This document shows, piece after piece, positions 23,601 through 33,659 of a DNA stretch of 64,000 nt. A model generated the notes under the pieces. It was given only the letters and a program-made list of their open reading frames with translations, was not told the DNA's origin and searched no databases. Source of the stretch: Nautilus pompilius (Eukaryota > Mollusca > Cephalopoda > Nautilida > Nautilidae). A program made the translations under genes and the position numbers. The stretch is taken from assembly GCA_018389105.1 (NCBI GenBank), contig JACATO010000686.1, forward strand, positions 124,001-188,000, given 5' to 3'. Numbering within the stretch: position 1 is the first letter of the stretch; every line of letters begins with the position of its first letter.

Positions 23601-26600
23601 TCTCTGTCTGGTAACAGGGAAAGTTTGAGAAATGGAATTTAAAAAATGAATAGTAAAGTTTTAGCTTCACAGAGAGGGATCAACCAAAAACCTAACATTT
23701 AAAATCCTTATACTTTTAACTTCTATTCCTTCTGTTAGAAAGCGAAAGCATTTCCAGAGAGTTGGCAACACCACCCCATCCTCTTCCAAGCTGTTTGCAA
23801 ACGGCTTGCACCCATAGCGGACATATTTTAAAAATTTAGAAATGCATGTGAGACTAATAATTATTTTTTAAAAAATGATTAATTTATATAACACACACCA
23901 GAAGACCATAAAGTTACTGCATGCAGTCCGTTGCTTACAACGTACATGCTAAGCGAAGCAAGTGAACATGTGCAGGGAGTCTCCAAGAGCTGGCACACAT
24001 TTGGCAAATGAAGGGTGACACCACACTGAGAAAGCCACATTAATTTTGAAAAAAAGTTAACTATAAAAAGAGTAAAAAACAAAAACTGAATTACAAACAT
24101 CAATTCATTGAAACAGAATTTTATAGCATTTTGCTGAACAGGATTGACCCGTTACAGTAAGTGTTCATAATGTCTGCTGTTCTAAATAACAGCTACCAGG
24201 TGTAACACGTGGTGCACAGCTGGGTACTGTGGATGGCAACGATGTGTCGCAGAGTGCTGGTCTTTAGATCGACCATCATCTGTGGGTAATCATGGTGTAC
24301 CGGTGTATTTAGATGGCCCGCCACAGGTGAGAGATGTGGTGACCATAGTAGCCAACCGTGTGGAAATGCCCCATTGATGGTTTGTTCACTGAAAGCACTG
24401 CAGAGCTGGTTCTTCCTAGCACTGGTAGCACGATGGCACAGAATCTTGAATGAACATGCCGCAGAATGCCGTTCTCTCATAAGGCAGGTGACACCATGTT
24501 AGCTAACACAATGGTGTGTGCCAATTCATAAACTGCCATCTGCGGGCTCCTAAAAGGAACAGGGCCGAATGATGAATTGCTAGTAAACACAGTTACCCTT
24601 AGGTCATAAGAGGCTTTCAACAAATGCTGCTGGATTGTTCTCATTAACTACAGGTGAAAGTGGCCCTCATCAGTCTACAAGATGTTGTTAAACCAATTGT
24701 CATCCACTTTATGTGCTATGATTTACAAGGAAACTTCAACTGCTTTTGTGAGTCAGCAGGAAGAAATTTCTCCAGTCTTCGCATCTTGTACGAAAACAGC
24801 TTAGAGTTTTGAGCATTGGCCAGTGGGTCTGGAAACTTGATGGATGCCACATCCTCCATGGGGATTGCCTTTTCAGAGGACATTTGCTGAATTTCTGTAA
24901 CAACTTCCACACACGTGTAGGTGGGCATCCTATCGTCTCTCATGGATGAGACTCTTGGCTACATGAACCTTGATGGAAACCTACATCATGACAAAAGGCA
25001 CAAAAAGCCACCCATACATTATAGTCAGTGCTATCAAAAAGTAATTTCACAGGCATCTCTAGGCAACTGACATATCTAACAGCTGTCTGCTTTTTACATA
25101 CAACGAATAAAACTTAGGTGGTAATATCACACAGCATACATGGTTTTGCCCCCAAAATCTGCAAGCTCTATAAATGCATTTCTCACAAGTTCCTGTGTAT
25201 GCACACTTACCCATTTACCCGTGTGCTACAGTTTGGGAATTATAAACAAACGACTGCAGGAAGTAACTTCGTAGTCACCTGATACTAGGGACATTCAAAC
25301 GAAACCCCAACCAGATAAGAATTCTATTTCAGCTGGATTTCATTTGAACATCCCCAGCATATATCATAATAAAAAAAATTTGTGCTTACCTGGCAAAGGC
25401 AGCATCACACTGTGAACATTTATACTTCTTGTCGCCTGTGTGCAGTTTGACATGACGGTCACGGCTCCGTTTGTGTCGGAACAACCGGCTGCAGTAGTTA
25501 CAGCGAAATGGCATCAGCTCTCCATGCTCCTAAAAACAACCAAACAAAGCATTTACTTTGTTACATAAACTTCTCTGCAAATATTCCTATAATGGGCATT
25601 CTCTAGCAACATTTGGCAAATAAGACATTCAGATTACAAACCTTCCATCATAATGTTATCATCTACATATACTATTCAAAATGTTGCATTGTGCTTTTAC
25701 TTTTCAATTAACACAATTTTGCATCAAAAAAAAAAAAAACTATTTTGGAAATTTGTATTCAATAATTAAAATGATACGGGCAGATGTGACCCTTCATCTG
25801 TCTCATTGTAAGGAAGAAAAACCATCACCTTTTCTGGACACCTTCCTATTTAAGTACCCACATACAAAATATTCTGTTTTTATAATTAGGGTTTTTTGGA
25901 GAATTTAATTTTATTTTTTTGGAGGGGGGGGGAAGAGTTCTCTTAATATTATAATAATAATAATAATAAGATACCTAAGTCTGAAAGAACATGACTTTAT
26001 TTTGGAGTTTTTACATAGCACTGGCAAAATATGAATAGGGTTAAAACTTTGTGCCATAGCTCTCTTGTTGCAAGATATTGTGTGTGGGCTAAATCAGTAA
26101 TTCTGGTCTATGTAATTGCAGCTCCCTCCATTCCTGGCACAGAATCTGCATTAGGTCATCCTGCAAAGTGGGCTTATATAGACACTTTTGCTTGGGTTAG
26201 TCAAAGATGGCCTACATATGTTCAGACGCTCATGTCCACTGATTGGCCAGTCCGTGATAGAGTTGTGATATCCTATACTCTTATAGTCCTTTGCAGATGA
26301 CAGCATTATGTAGCATTTAATTTTTTACATGTAATTCTATCATGTGTTATTTGCATTTTATACCTGCTTTTATTTTTGTTTTCATAGTTCCAGTATTGTG
26401 TGTGTGACTTAAATTTAAAAAGTGCGATGAACCCAAGTTTGAACTGTTTGGCAAAAACCAATGGCAGTTTGTTTGAAGACTGACTCGGGAGCAGAATAAT
26501 AGTCGGTGTACAACAGCTAAAGTGAAGCATGCAAGTGGATCCTTTGCATACCAACAAAGGCTGTCGGAGATTTGCATAATATCAAAGGTATATTGACTGC

Positions 26601-27353
26601 CGACAGGTACGGGCAGGCTCTCATTCATCGTGTCATTCCTTCAGGAAGACACCAATCTCATTGGGTGGAGATTCATCTTCCAACATGAAAATGACCCCAA
26701 GCATGCAGATGATGTAGTGAAAAACTATCTGCAGAATAAAGAGACTGATAGGACTTACAAAGATGCTTTGTCCTGTAGAAAGTCGTGATAGAAACATCAG
26801 CGATGCTATATGGGAGTTATATGGTTACTGAGAAAGTCAAAATGGCGACCAGACACATTAAATGGAATTGTGGAAGTTACAGGATACGTGGAGCATACCA
26901 CAGTCGTACAGTGATAACCTGTATGGGAAAATGAAAACGAGCTGTCATGTTATATATAGAGGAAAGGGCTCTCATAACAAATACTGATGCACTGTACAAC
27001 ATATTCATTTTGTTTTTGTATATTTTCAGTAATAATGCATTGTGTATGTATTACATACATCTCTCAGCTGAAAGAGAAGACCCTAACCCCACTGACCTGC
27101 TCGTGTAATTTCAGGAAGCTGAGCCTTGAGAAAGCCTTGTCACAGTGCTGGCAGCCATACGGGTTTGTCTCACTCACGCCCATGGTGTATGGTAGCTGGT
27201 CGGCTGACACATTCTCTATGCTTGGCGATGCTGGTGACTCGCTCAGTCGACTCGGACTCTGGCCATGCTCAAGAGAACACGACGAACTGGGGGTCATCGA
27301 CCCACTAGGTTCGCTGATATCAGTATCGCATGGTAGGTCAATTCCTTGGTGCT
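11411..27353 (-). CDS. ZNF423/ZNF521 (Oaz)-family multi-C2H2 transcription factor, 1,316 residues visible
   Basis: Six exons (27353-27097, 25529-25390, 18875-15784, 15076-14951, 13997-13870, 11620-11411) join with GT-AG junctions and agreeing phases into 1,316 residues plus TAG. I count 34 zinc fingers: 33 C2H2 plus one unusual four-cysteine-like finger (FTCCVC...YYVCKPC). Orthology rests on long matches in order: [42 protein letters not shown] and [20 protein letters not shown]. Vertebrate relatives bind DNA, SMADs and EBF proteins through separate finger groups and act in BMP signalling and neural, blood and fat lineages; the role here is inferred. Vertebrate proteins end shortly after the finger equivalent to number 28, whereas here six more fingers and an acidic Ser/Thr-rich tail follow. 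The N-terminal exon or exons, expected to carry the start and one more finger, were not found. Confidence 0.95.
12138..13585 (-). mobile_element. Tc1-like IR/DR transposon, copy 1 (in last zinc-finger intron)
   Basis: The element is bounded by TA duplications at 12136-12137 and 13586-13587. Its terminal inverted repeats (CAGGTGCATCTCAAAAAATT outward) match over about 37 bp with one difference. Related inner repeats occur near 12262-12290 and 13379-13406, giving the inverted-repeat/direct-repeat layout of some fish Tc1 families. Compared with copy 2 at 41996 it lacks about 60 bp just inside the left end. It also lacks 14 bp near 12987, between two GACACT words. Confidence 0.95.
12382..13298 (-). 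pseudogene. Tc1-like transposase, copy 1, frameshifted
   Basis: The gene starts at [12 protein letters not shown] (13298) with a helix-turn-helix domain ([20 protein letters not shown]), then runs into a stop near 13116. The catalytic domain continues in another frame from about 13104. It shows the DDE set: VLFSDESKF for the first Asp, [12 protein letters not shown] for the second, and [12 protein letters not shown] for the Glu. A 2-bp loss after VKRKM scrambles the C-terminus, and a 14-bp deletion lies near 12987. Against the known full-length family, the first break looks like a short deletion between GAAAA words in the linker. The product cannot be active. Confidence 0.93.
13870..13997 (-). 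CDS. Zinc-finger gene exon: finger 33 end and finger 34
   Basis: Starts with two bases completing the arginine codon, then [11 protein letters not shown] finishes finger 33. Finger 34 is [20 protein letters not shown]. It ends in phase 0 at LPK before the donor GTTTGT. Confidence 0.92.
13998..14950 (-). other. Zinc-finger gene intron
   Basis: A 953-bp intron between the exons for the two halves of finger 33. An open frame on the plus strand at 14416-14700 has no recognisable family and is regarded as chance. Confidence 0.75.
14951..15076 (-). CDS. Zinc-finger gene exon: finger 32 and start of 33
   Basis: One base from the previous exon and GT here form a glycine codon. Then come finger 32 ([20 protein letters not shown]), a DGEKP linker and the cysteine half of finger 33. 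The donor GTGAGT falls after the first base of an arginine codon. Confidence 0.93.
15077..15783 (-). other. Zinc-finger gene intron
   Basis: A 707-bp intron with A/T tracts near 15090 and 15188. The open frame of the giant exon reads through about 40 codons into it, as far as 15659. The GTGAGT donor at 15783 and a matching acceptor with finger continuity show that it is removed. Confidence 0.8.
15784..18875 (-). CDS. Zinc-finger gene giant exon: fingers 3-31
   Basis: A single 3,092-bp exon, open throughout, between acceptor TTCACAG and donor GTGAGT. It carries the [11 protein letters not shown] half of finger 3 through finger 31 ([19 protein letters not shown]). Fingers are mostly CX2CX12HX3-5H. 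Few linkers are of the TGEKP type, unlike KRAB-type arrays, which fits a factor whose fingers mostly serve protein contacts. Finger 23 lacks the histidine pair and ends in CKPC, as in vertebrate ZNF423. Confidence 0.97.
18876..22732 (-). other. Zinc-finger gene intron, part 1
   Basis: Part of the 6.5-kb intron between finger 3 halves. It contains one hairpin MITE (20154), a ten-G run near 20327 and a (TC)n stretch near 21301-21325. A 30-codon lysine-rich open frame begins at 21689 ([13 protein letters not shown]), without known homology. Confidence 0.6.
20154..20234. mobile_element. Hairpin MITE copy 2
   Basis: Left arm TTAGAGACGTTCAAATGAAA; right arm GAACATCTCTAG is its approximate complement. 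It is more diverged than copy 1 and the centre is poorly conserved. Confidence 0.65.
22733..22885 (-). mobile_element. SINE-like repeat, copy A
   Basis: On the minus strand it starts with a box-B-like word (GAGTTTGATTCCTGG). TACCTCCCTGGCATGG and a CT-rich stretch follow, and it ends CACCAGGGTTGTCATCC. The same order recurs at 28545, 41000 and 59540, so this is a dispersed family; the tRNA-like box B suggests a SINE. Confidence 0.6.
22886..24192. other. Zinc-finger gene intron, part 2
   Basis: AT-rich intronic sequence with no recognised element. Confidence 0.55.
24193..24943 (-). pseudogene. Decayed Tc1/mariner-superfamily transposase
   Basis: On the minus strand the frame near 24650-24715 reads DNWFNNIL, a stop, then TDEGHFHL, the usual WTDEGHFHL first-catalytic motif of one invertebrate transposase group. 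Near 24310-24360 WSPHLSPV and GHLNTPV resemble the SPDLTP and WGHLK block that follows the later catalytic residue. The N-terminal side (24716-24943) stays open for 75 codons. Several stops and frame changes make it inactive, and I could not find its ends. Confidence 0.55.
25280..25367. mobile_element. Hairpin MITE copy 3
   Basis: TGATACTAGGGACATTCAAA at the left is mirrored by TTTGAACATCCCCAGCATAT and TCA at the right. The centre keeps CCCCAACCAGATA and TTCAGCTGG. It lies 22 bp downstream of the finger 2 exon donor, inside the intron. Confidence 0.8.
25390..25529 (-). CDS. Zinc-finger gene exon: fingers 1 end, 2 and 3 start
   Basis: Encodes the last histidine of finger 1 and all of finger 2 ([20 protein letters not shown]). 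A TGDKK linker and the cysteine half of finger 3 follow. The donor GTAAGC splits the arginine codon before SDHLKSH. Confidence 0.95.
25530..26424 (-). other. Zinc-finger gene intron, left part
   Basis: Includes A-rich stretches, a nine-G run at 25924-25932 and a short (ATA)n tract near 25950-25970. Nothing coding was recognised. Confidence 0.55.
26425..26960 (+). pseudogene. Decayed Tc1-like transposase on the plus strand
   Basis: In changing frames the plus strand reads [16 protein letters not shown] (26429), the first-catalytic block. [20 protein letters not shown] (about 26670-26735) follows, the block with the second catalytic residue. The C-terminal phrase [20 protein letters not shown] lies near 26870-26925. 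The segments are in proper order but separated by stops and frameshifts. It is a different Tc1 lineage from the elements at 12138 and 41996. Confidence 0.75.
27097..27353 (-). CDS. Zinc-finger gene exon: Ser-rich linker and finger 1
   Basis: The acceptor TTTCAG precedes two bases that complete a split codon, followed by a Ser/Pro-rich stretch ([16 protein letters not shown]). Finger 1, [20 protein letters not shown], ends at a GTCAGT donor in phase 0. This matches the first finger of the vertebrate [20 protein letters not shown] group. A second AG two bases downstream could shift the start and change the phase. Confidence 0.92.
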
Positions 27354-27424
27354 CTGAAATTTAAAAAACAACAAGAGACTTATGTTAGTACTTGATCAAG
27401 TGGCCTTTAGCAGCACAAAGAGCT

Positions 27425-27810
27425 TACACCTGTTAGGCATTGAATCATATTTTTAAAATCATTTTCTGATCTAGGTTCCTCCATATCCGTGCCAGAGCTT
27501 TCTTTAATTCCATCACATTCTCAGAACATGGACAGGTTGTTCTATACTCTCACAGGTGCTCCATCAGATGTGAAGAGTGTCAGGTCTTCTCTAAACTTAA
27601 TGTGGCCTCCAGATGTAAACTGCTGAAAAGTGGACTCATTGGCAGAGAGCATACACCACCAATAACTGAACGTCTCACCAGACCAGTCTTCTGACCAGAT
27701 CTTTTGAAGCATTTATTGGGTTTCTTATTTGGTACATATCTGCGGTAGCCAAGTTGGATGAGATGCCGTTGGACCATTCTCTAGCTTGTTTCTGTTGCAT
27801 GGGTAATGTC
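27425..27810 (-). pseudogene. Decayed Tc1-like transposase just upstream of finger 1 exon
   Basis: The minus strand gives the linker phrase MVQRHLIQLGYRRYVPNKKP (27777 downward), then in another frame a block resembling the first-catalytic motif (MLSANESTFQQF). Near 27450-27500 comes a C-terminal phrase, NVMELKKALARIWRNL. The part with the second and third catalytic residues is missing. Confidence 0.65.
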
Positions 27811-27907
27811 TGATTGCCCACATATATATATACATACATATATAAAATCATGCCACATTCATTTATGAGGGAGGCCATAATAGTATGGGAGAGCACTGTA
27901 TAAGAGA

Positions 27908-28085
27908 GTCTGAGAAATATCCATAGATAGTATAGTATAGTTACAAGGTGGTAGAAAAACAACATAACTTACACAAGATCCTCAGGTTTGAGAATTGTCC
28001 ATAGTTAATATAGTATAGCAGTAAGTAGGAGACAGGAAGACAACGCAATTTATACAAGATCCTCAGGTTTGAGAATATCTTATAC
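27908..28085. repeat. ~80-bp tandem repeat, array 1 (about 2 copies)
   Basis: Two successive units share CCATAG, ATAGTATAG and CAAGATCCTCAGGTTTGAGA, with the second unit about 78 bp after the first. The same unit occurs in a second array at 52636-52955. Confidence 0.8.
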
Positions 28086-28544
28086 ATCTACATGTTGGAA
28101 CGGATTAGCTTTCTCTAAATTATTGGCAGATAAAAACTTGTTTATAGTTTCTAATTCCATATATACTGTTTTAAACAATGGCCATAAGTAAATAAATTCT
28201 CTTCTCAGAAATCACTTTGTGTAAAGGAAGTATACTAAATAATTAGCTACAGTCTTTCAGCACAGCAAGGTCATCAGTTAGATGACACTGATTCAGAAGA
28301 GAATTTCAATGCTATGAATACAAATGAAAAACAAATATAAAGGGAGGAATTTAACTGCTAATAAATCCAATATTTGGTGCAATCAAAAACAGGATGAAAC
28401 AAATTTGTATAACTTTTATTTCAGTTCAAAACAGGTCCTGTTGAGGTACAAAACTCGTGCAATGGTGATAGAAGCTAATTACACAATATGTCCATAATAA
28501 AAAAAACACAAATTAGAATGAGGATTACAAAGGGAACAGCTTGA
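28086..28544. other. AT-rich intronic spacer
   Basis: No gene or repeat family was recognised between the 80-bp array and the SINE-like copy. Confidence 0.5.
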
Positions 28545-28835
28545 TTGTTAGTGGGTGGTTCAGTGGTTAGATTACTCAGAGAGAACCCTAATCAGGAGAA
28601 GCTCAGTTTGGCGTACCTCCTTGGCACAGCTTCTTCTTGCTCTTCTTTATCAGCCAGCCATACAGTTTTCTCTGGGACACTAGGAATATCCCTGCCAACG
28701 TCGGAAGAGCTAGGGGCCCCCTTGTGGCGCAGGAGTGGTCAAACACAGCACTATGCTTTGTACACCAGGGTAATCTCCACTGTAAAAGAATTATCTCTGT
28801 TGTAGAGACCGGTGTACGACAGCGAGAGATTCGGC
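28545..28835 (+). mobile_element. SINE-like repeat, copy B, with Pol III box A
   Basis: TGGTTCAGTGG at 28556-28566 fits the tRNA box A consensus exactly and is followed by GTTAGA, as in a tRNA head. Downstream come TACCTCCTTGGCAC, CTTCTTGCTCTTCTT, ACACCAGGGTAATCTCC and TGTAGAGACCGGTGTACGAC, matching the other copies in order. Box B is degraded here but readable in copies A, C and E. Confidence 0.7.
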
Positions 28836-29381
28836 CAGAATTCAGGATCGGAACCTTAATAAAACTGTGATTTCAGAAATGATGGGGGAATTGCTGCGGA
28901 ACGTTTTAAATGGTCTGCCAGACAGAAAGGAAAAAAAAAGAAAAAAGAAAGCATTCCCACACATCTTATTGAATCTAGCTCAGGAAATGTAAGACTGCTC
29001 AGAAAAAATCAATATGGCCCATTAAAGAAAAAGTGGCACAAAATGGCGGGTGCTGAGTCTCTGTAGTCCATGAAGGAGATACAAGATGCGAATACTATTT
29101 AGGTAAAACCTGGTATCCCCAAGATGAAGCAAAAATATTCATACACTAGGTTGAGTGCTATGGAGATTTACAAGAATGTCCATGGAAACTGCATACGTTT
29201 AAACAATTGGAATTTCTTGCTTTGGCTTATAGAAACTTGAAGAGATCTTTATTAAGTAATTGCTTTTGAGGCGGGCAACAGACGAGACTCTTCCACTATC
29301 AACGATGAAAGGCGACAAAGGGATATAATGACAGATTGCTAAACTCGCCACCGGAAAAACTGATATCTTAAAAAAAAAAAA

Positions 29382-29418
<37 letters not shown>

Positions 29419-31600
29419 TAATAATAATAATAAAAATGTAGTTTTGTTTGTTGTTTTTTTTTTTTATTTCCTTCGTATGGAATAAGTTGTCTGGAAATGA
29501 TAACTGACAAAGTCAGCGCTGTGACATTCGTCTGATACCAGCTTCTAACATCGGTTAAAACCTACCAGTCAACTTTAGACTCAACACCAGGTGAAAATAA
29601 TAATAGTAACCGTGAGATAATGGGGAAGGGGAAAAAGTTTAAGATGTAGATTGCAAAAAAAAAAAAACAAAAAAATATATGAAATGATAAACAGATAATT
29701 GTACGAGTAAAACAAGACAAAAAACTTTGCTGGCATTAATGTCAGTGGCCGAATACATGCAGATCCTACATCCTTTGTTCTGTCTACAAAGCTGTGACAA
29801 AAGGTAAGGATTTAAAGGATCATATAAACTCAATTTGTTCCACAACTGAAAACATTGTTTTTGTAGTAATAAGTTAGCTACATTGTTAATTTTGATAAGA
29901 TTACTGTCAGTTTATATTCTTTGAGACCATATGACAACCTTGTGCCTATCATAGTTGTCCAAGATGATGCGCCGTCGTGTGGGTTCTGACGACCCCTACT
30001 TTTCCATTCTCGTTCCAAAAGAGCTCACAGACATGAGATTGGCGGTCTCCAGAATACTGATGACAATACATAGCCAGTTACACACATTGAACAACTTGAT
30101 CAGTAGCAGTTTATGTTAAAGTGCTAGTGGGTGTGGAGAAGCTTCTGTGTTGAGGTGGGGGGAGAGAGAAATTTTAACTTTATGGGGCTGCGCTCTAACT
30201 TCAAATATGGCCGATATGTTTTTACCCTAAAGGAAAACATAAGCAGCAGTTTGTATCAAAAGGTTCTGTTCTATTTGAAGTTGGATTTTTTTCTTCTTGA
30301 CAAGTGGAAGCATATCAGTCTTCAAAACTTTAAGTTCCCATCTGGGCGCAAACCTCAGAAAAGCACCAACAGTTATGCATGGAGAAAGCCATTTTGGAAT
30401 GCTCATAGCGAAATCTCCATGCTCCTGAATTACTCCGGAGAGAGAGACACCCTGAAACCAACCACCTGTCTGAAACACCTGTGTCTTGAGATTTCTCTAC
30501 AACTATACTAAAAAGGCATTTTAAGCGTTTTAACCAGTTTCTTGGGGTTCCAGAGTGTGGTCCCACCAGGCTTTCTTTATATCTCTGGTGGATTTGTCAA
30601 ATGAGAATCCCAGTCAGATCAAAGGCATTAAATGCAAACCAAAGTCTCACAAGGAAAGGAAATATTTGCTTTGGCAAGAAGTATTTATTGGGATTTTTTT
30701 TTTTTTTTAAATGATAAAATACATTTTTTTCATATCCTGGAAAACTAAGTATGAGTAGTGAAGAACTGAACTCATCTGGAGCAGACATTCAGACACAGAC
30801 AACAACAGTCTTAAAGCGAGCAGCAACGCTCGAGTACAAACAGTCTTAACTCTCATTGCTACTGTTTTTGATCTGATTTGACCACTAAAATCACTAATCT
30901 CAGATAGTAGACGTGTACAAGAAACAATTAAACACTACACTTCAGATAGTAGATAAATCAAAACAACGGTGTTAGAAACCACACTATGCGGACAAAGCTG
31001 TTTGTGATCTTCTTGGCAAGAGAGCTGGATGTCCAGCGCCCTACACATCCTCCCTTCAGTTCATTGCTGTCAGTTGTTCTGAGACCTCAACCATCAATCA
31101 GGTTGTTTGACAAGAGGAGGAGGAAGAGGAGAAAGTTATATCTGAGATGGACATCACATGTTGGTCTGGCATTTGTTTTTGTAAATCAGAATTCCTATAT
31201 CAAAATAAAAACACCACTCTTTGCCTTTCCATTTTAAAAGTTAAACTCTTCTACAAACATTTAAAATTATTATTTATAAAAATGTAAATAATCCAAAGTC
31301 TTTTATTTGTAGAGTTTTACCTGCCCTTAGTTTTGGCTAATTACATTATGCACCCCTGAGAATTGGAGGGAGTTCAGTTTTATGTTAAATTTTGCTTATA
31401 AGTAGATTATTGGAACTGGACTTAAGTTGTTTTATCAACACCTTATTTCTAGGAAACTGATTCTATAGAATTAATGGAGCAAGGATGCAACAGTGTAGTT
31501 GATGATAGAGCTCATCAGTGTAATAAAATCAAGATAGATATACTGCTAATGCTTCTTTGTATGAATATCTGGTAATCCAATTTCCACCTTATAACAATAT
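28836..31600. other. Intronic DNA with one information-rich block
   Basis: Mostly AT-rich. The stretch 30330-30500 is more complex than its surroundings and may be conserved non-coding DNA; open frames there on both strands show no known domain. Confidence 0.4.
29370..29436. repeat. A-tract followed by (AAT)n microsatellite
   Basis: A run of 13 A leads into about 17 AAT/ATA units with one interruption, followed by a T tract. It is a plain simple-sequence repeat. Confidence 0.95.
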
Positions 31601-31609
31601 CCTCCCTTT

Positions 31610-32110
31610 TGTATGCATTCTAGCCAATGTTATCACTCCAGCCTGACCATCTAATCAATTTGATTTCCATTTCCATTTCCTGATGAAGTTCCTTGCTTTG
31701 CATGCACCCAAGCAGCCATCTTAGTTACCAATCCAATCAAAAGAGTTATTGCGAGATTGGTGTTCAGCCACAATTGCAGGGCCATCATAACTTTGTTTGT
31801 TCGAGGAGGAAATGGCAAATTGCACTGTAAAGTATATTACTGAATGAGAATAAATTGCAAACTACATACAAACTTGAGACCACTGACATGACAGGTTATT
31901 GATTCAGATGTGATGTGCAAATTTTATGGTACTGGTTTCAATTTCACATCAGCCACAGTATGATGAGCCACGCGTCAGCAAGTGAAGAGCTGACGCTATC
32001 TCAGGCTGGTGGCCACCTTATTAAGATGGAAATGCCGCATCTTGAATAAACACCACATGACTTCCTTCGAGCCAGAAATGTAGAAGGTATTTGCAAGGGT
32101 TTCTGGGAAA
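31610..32110. promoter_or_regulatory. Candidate non-coding regulatory block
   Basis: Low in simple repeats, with words typical of developmental enhancers: TTTGCATG (POU-like), several ATCAAT and CCAATC sites, and a perfect inverted repeat GCGTCAGC/GCTGACGC at 31972-31996. No frame has coding character. The call is inference from composition and motifs only. Confidence 0.3.
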
Positions 32111-33319
32111 TTAAATGCGGAGTAAACTGATGTAAAAGCCAACAGAAACCAGTACTCATAACCACAGACTATGGAAGAGATGGGTTCTCCGATAGCGGCG
32201 GGCTAGCTAGAATTGACCAGGTAAAAAAAATATATATATATATTATTTACTAACATCAAATTTACCAGAGGCTACCAAAAAAAAAGGGGGCAAGAAAAGC
32301 AAACATAAATGAATATCTTAAATTGAACCAAATTCATCCTTGTTGTAAAATAATCAACTTGAAGAAACCATGAAATGGGATAAAATTTAGAAGAGGAAAC
32401 AGAATTATTTGAACAGAAGTTGTCATCACTGCTTAATGAATAAAGGCTCCTGAATAGAAAGTTTAAAATCACACACAAGCAAACTCAGAGTACCATTCTA
32501 CTTTAGGGGAAAAAACTTTTAAAAGGCGTACAGATTAGAAGAATTAAAGACCAGCTTCCAGGACGCAGCAGCTTCGCTTAAAGACTGTGCAAAAGTGTCT
32601 CCCAAAACATATGCTGTCAACAGTTTCTGGATTAACAGAAACGGTGTCAGACAGCAAAGACTCAGAAGAAGAGTTCCAGCTGTACCTGTCTGTCTGATTG
32701 ATTGCAGTGGCTGACCATATGTACACCGGGAATCATTCACTCATCTTCTAGCTTTCTCACCATGATCTCACAACAGATCAGCTGCTGATCTACATCTGGT
32801 TTCTTTCATTCTCCATCTTTCCCTCAGACCCCCTTTTTCTAACGACCGGACTTTGCTATAGAAAGAAATCTTGAGAAAACAGTCAACTTAAAAAGTCAGT
32901 TTAATTCTAAAAGATTAGTTCTTATGGCTTACATGGTAAAACCATCCCTTCTCCAGCATATCGTCATCTAATGAAAAGACACATGAAAAATCCCATCCAT
33001 AAATTTAACAATATTTAAGCAGTTTCAGTTTGTGTTTAAGATATATGTAAATGAGCCTTCACAATAAACAGATGCATACAGGTGGTTTGCTTATATGTAA
33101 ATAGTACCTGTTTATCTTCTTTATATACTATTTTTGATGTGTTGGGCAGGAACAAATGTCTCAATTAAAATGTTTGCAAGAAAGAAAAAAAAAATCATCT
33201 CAGGCTTTTCCCTGTGAAACAAAGCAGAAAGATGAACCGTGATCTTTCATGAATTCTTCATTCCAACATGCTATCTTCTAAAATCTAAGCGGACATTGTT
33301 GGATACTGGGATAGGTCAT

Positions 33320-33594
33320 CAGCAAGGCCGGATTAACAGATAAGCTAAGTAAGCTACAGCTTAGGGCCTCTAAAGGCTATTAATATCACTTACAATGATT
33401 GTTCTTTTACAGTAAACCTTTTTCCTGATAAAAAAAACAATGAACTTTTTCGTTGCATTTTTACCTGTAAATAAGTTGTGATATATCTTATTATTTTGTA
33501 CATTGCTTTGCATATTAAAATATATATAATTAATTTTTCATGATATAGATGGAGCCTCTCTCACTTGGCCTCGTGTTTTCTTAATCCGGCTCTG
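33320..33594. mobile_element. Non-autonomous hAT-like element
   Basis: The ends are inverted: CAGCAAGGCCGGATTAAC at the left and TTAATCCGGCTCTG at the right, the CAG-CCGGATTAA pattern of many hAT termini. GTCAT stands directly outside both ends, a possible partial target duplication; hAT elements normally leave 8 bp. There is no coding content, so mobility would depend on an outside transposase. Confidence 0.65.
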
Positions 33595-33659
33595 GTCATA
33601 GGCAGCACTAAGCACCCTGATTACTGATTTATATGAGTCGCATCAAATGCAGAATGGCT

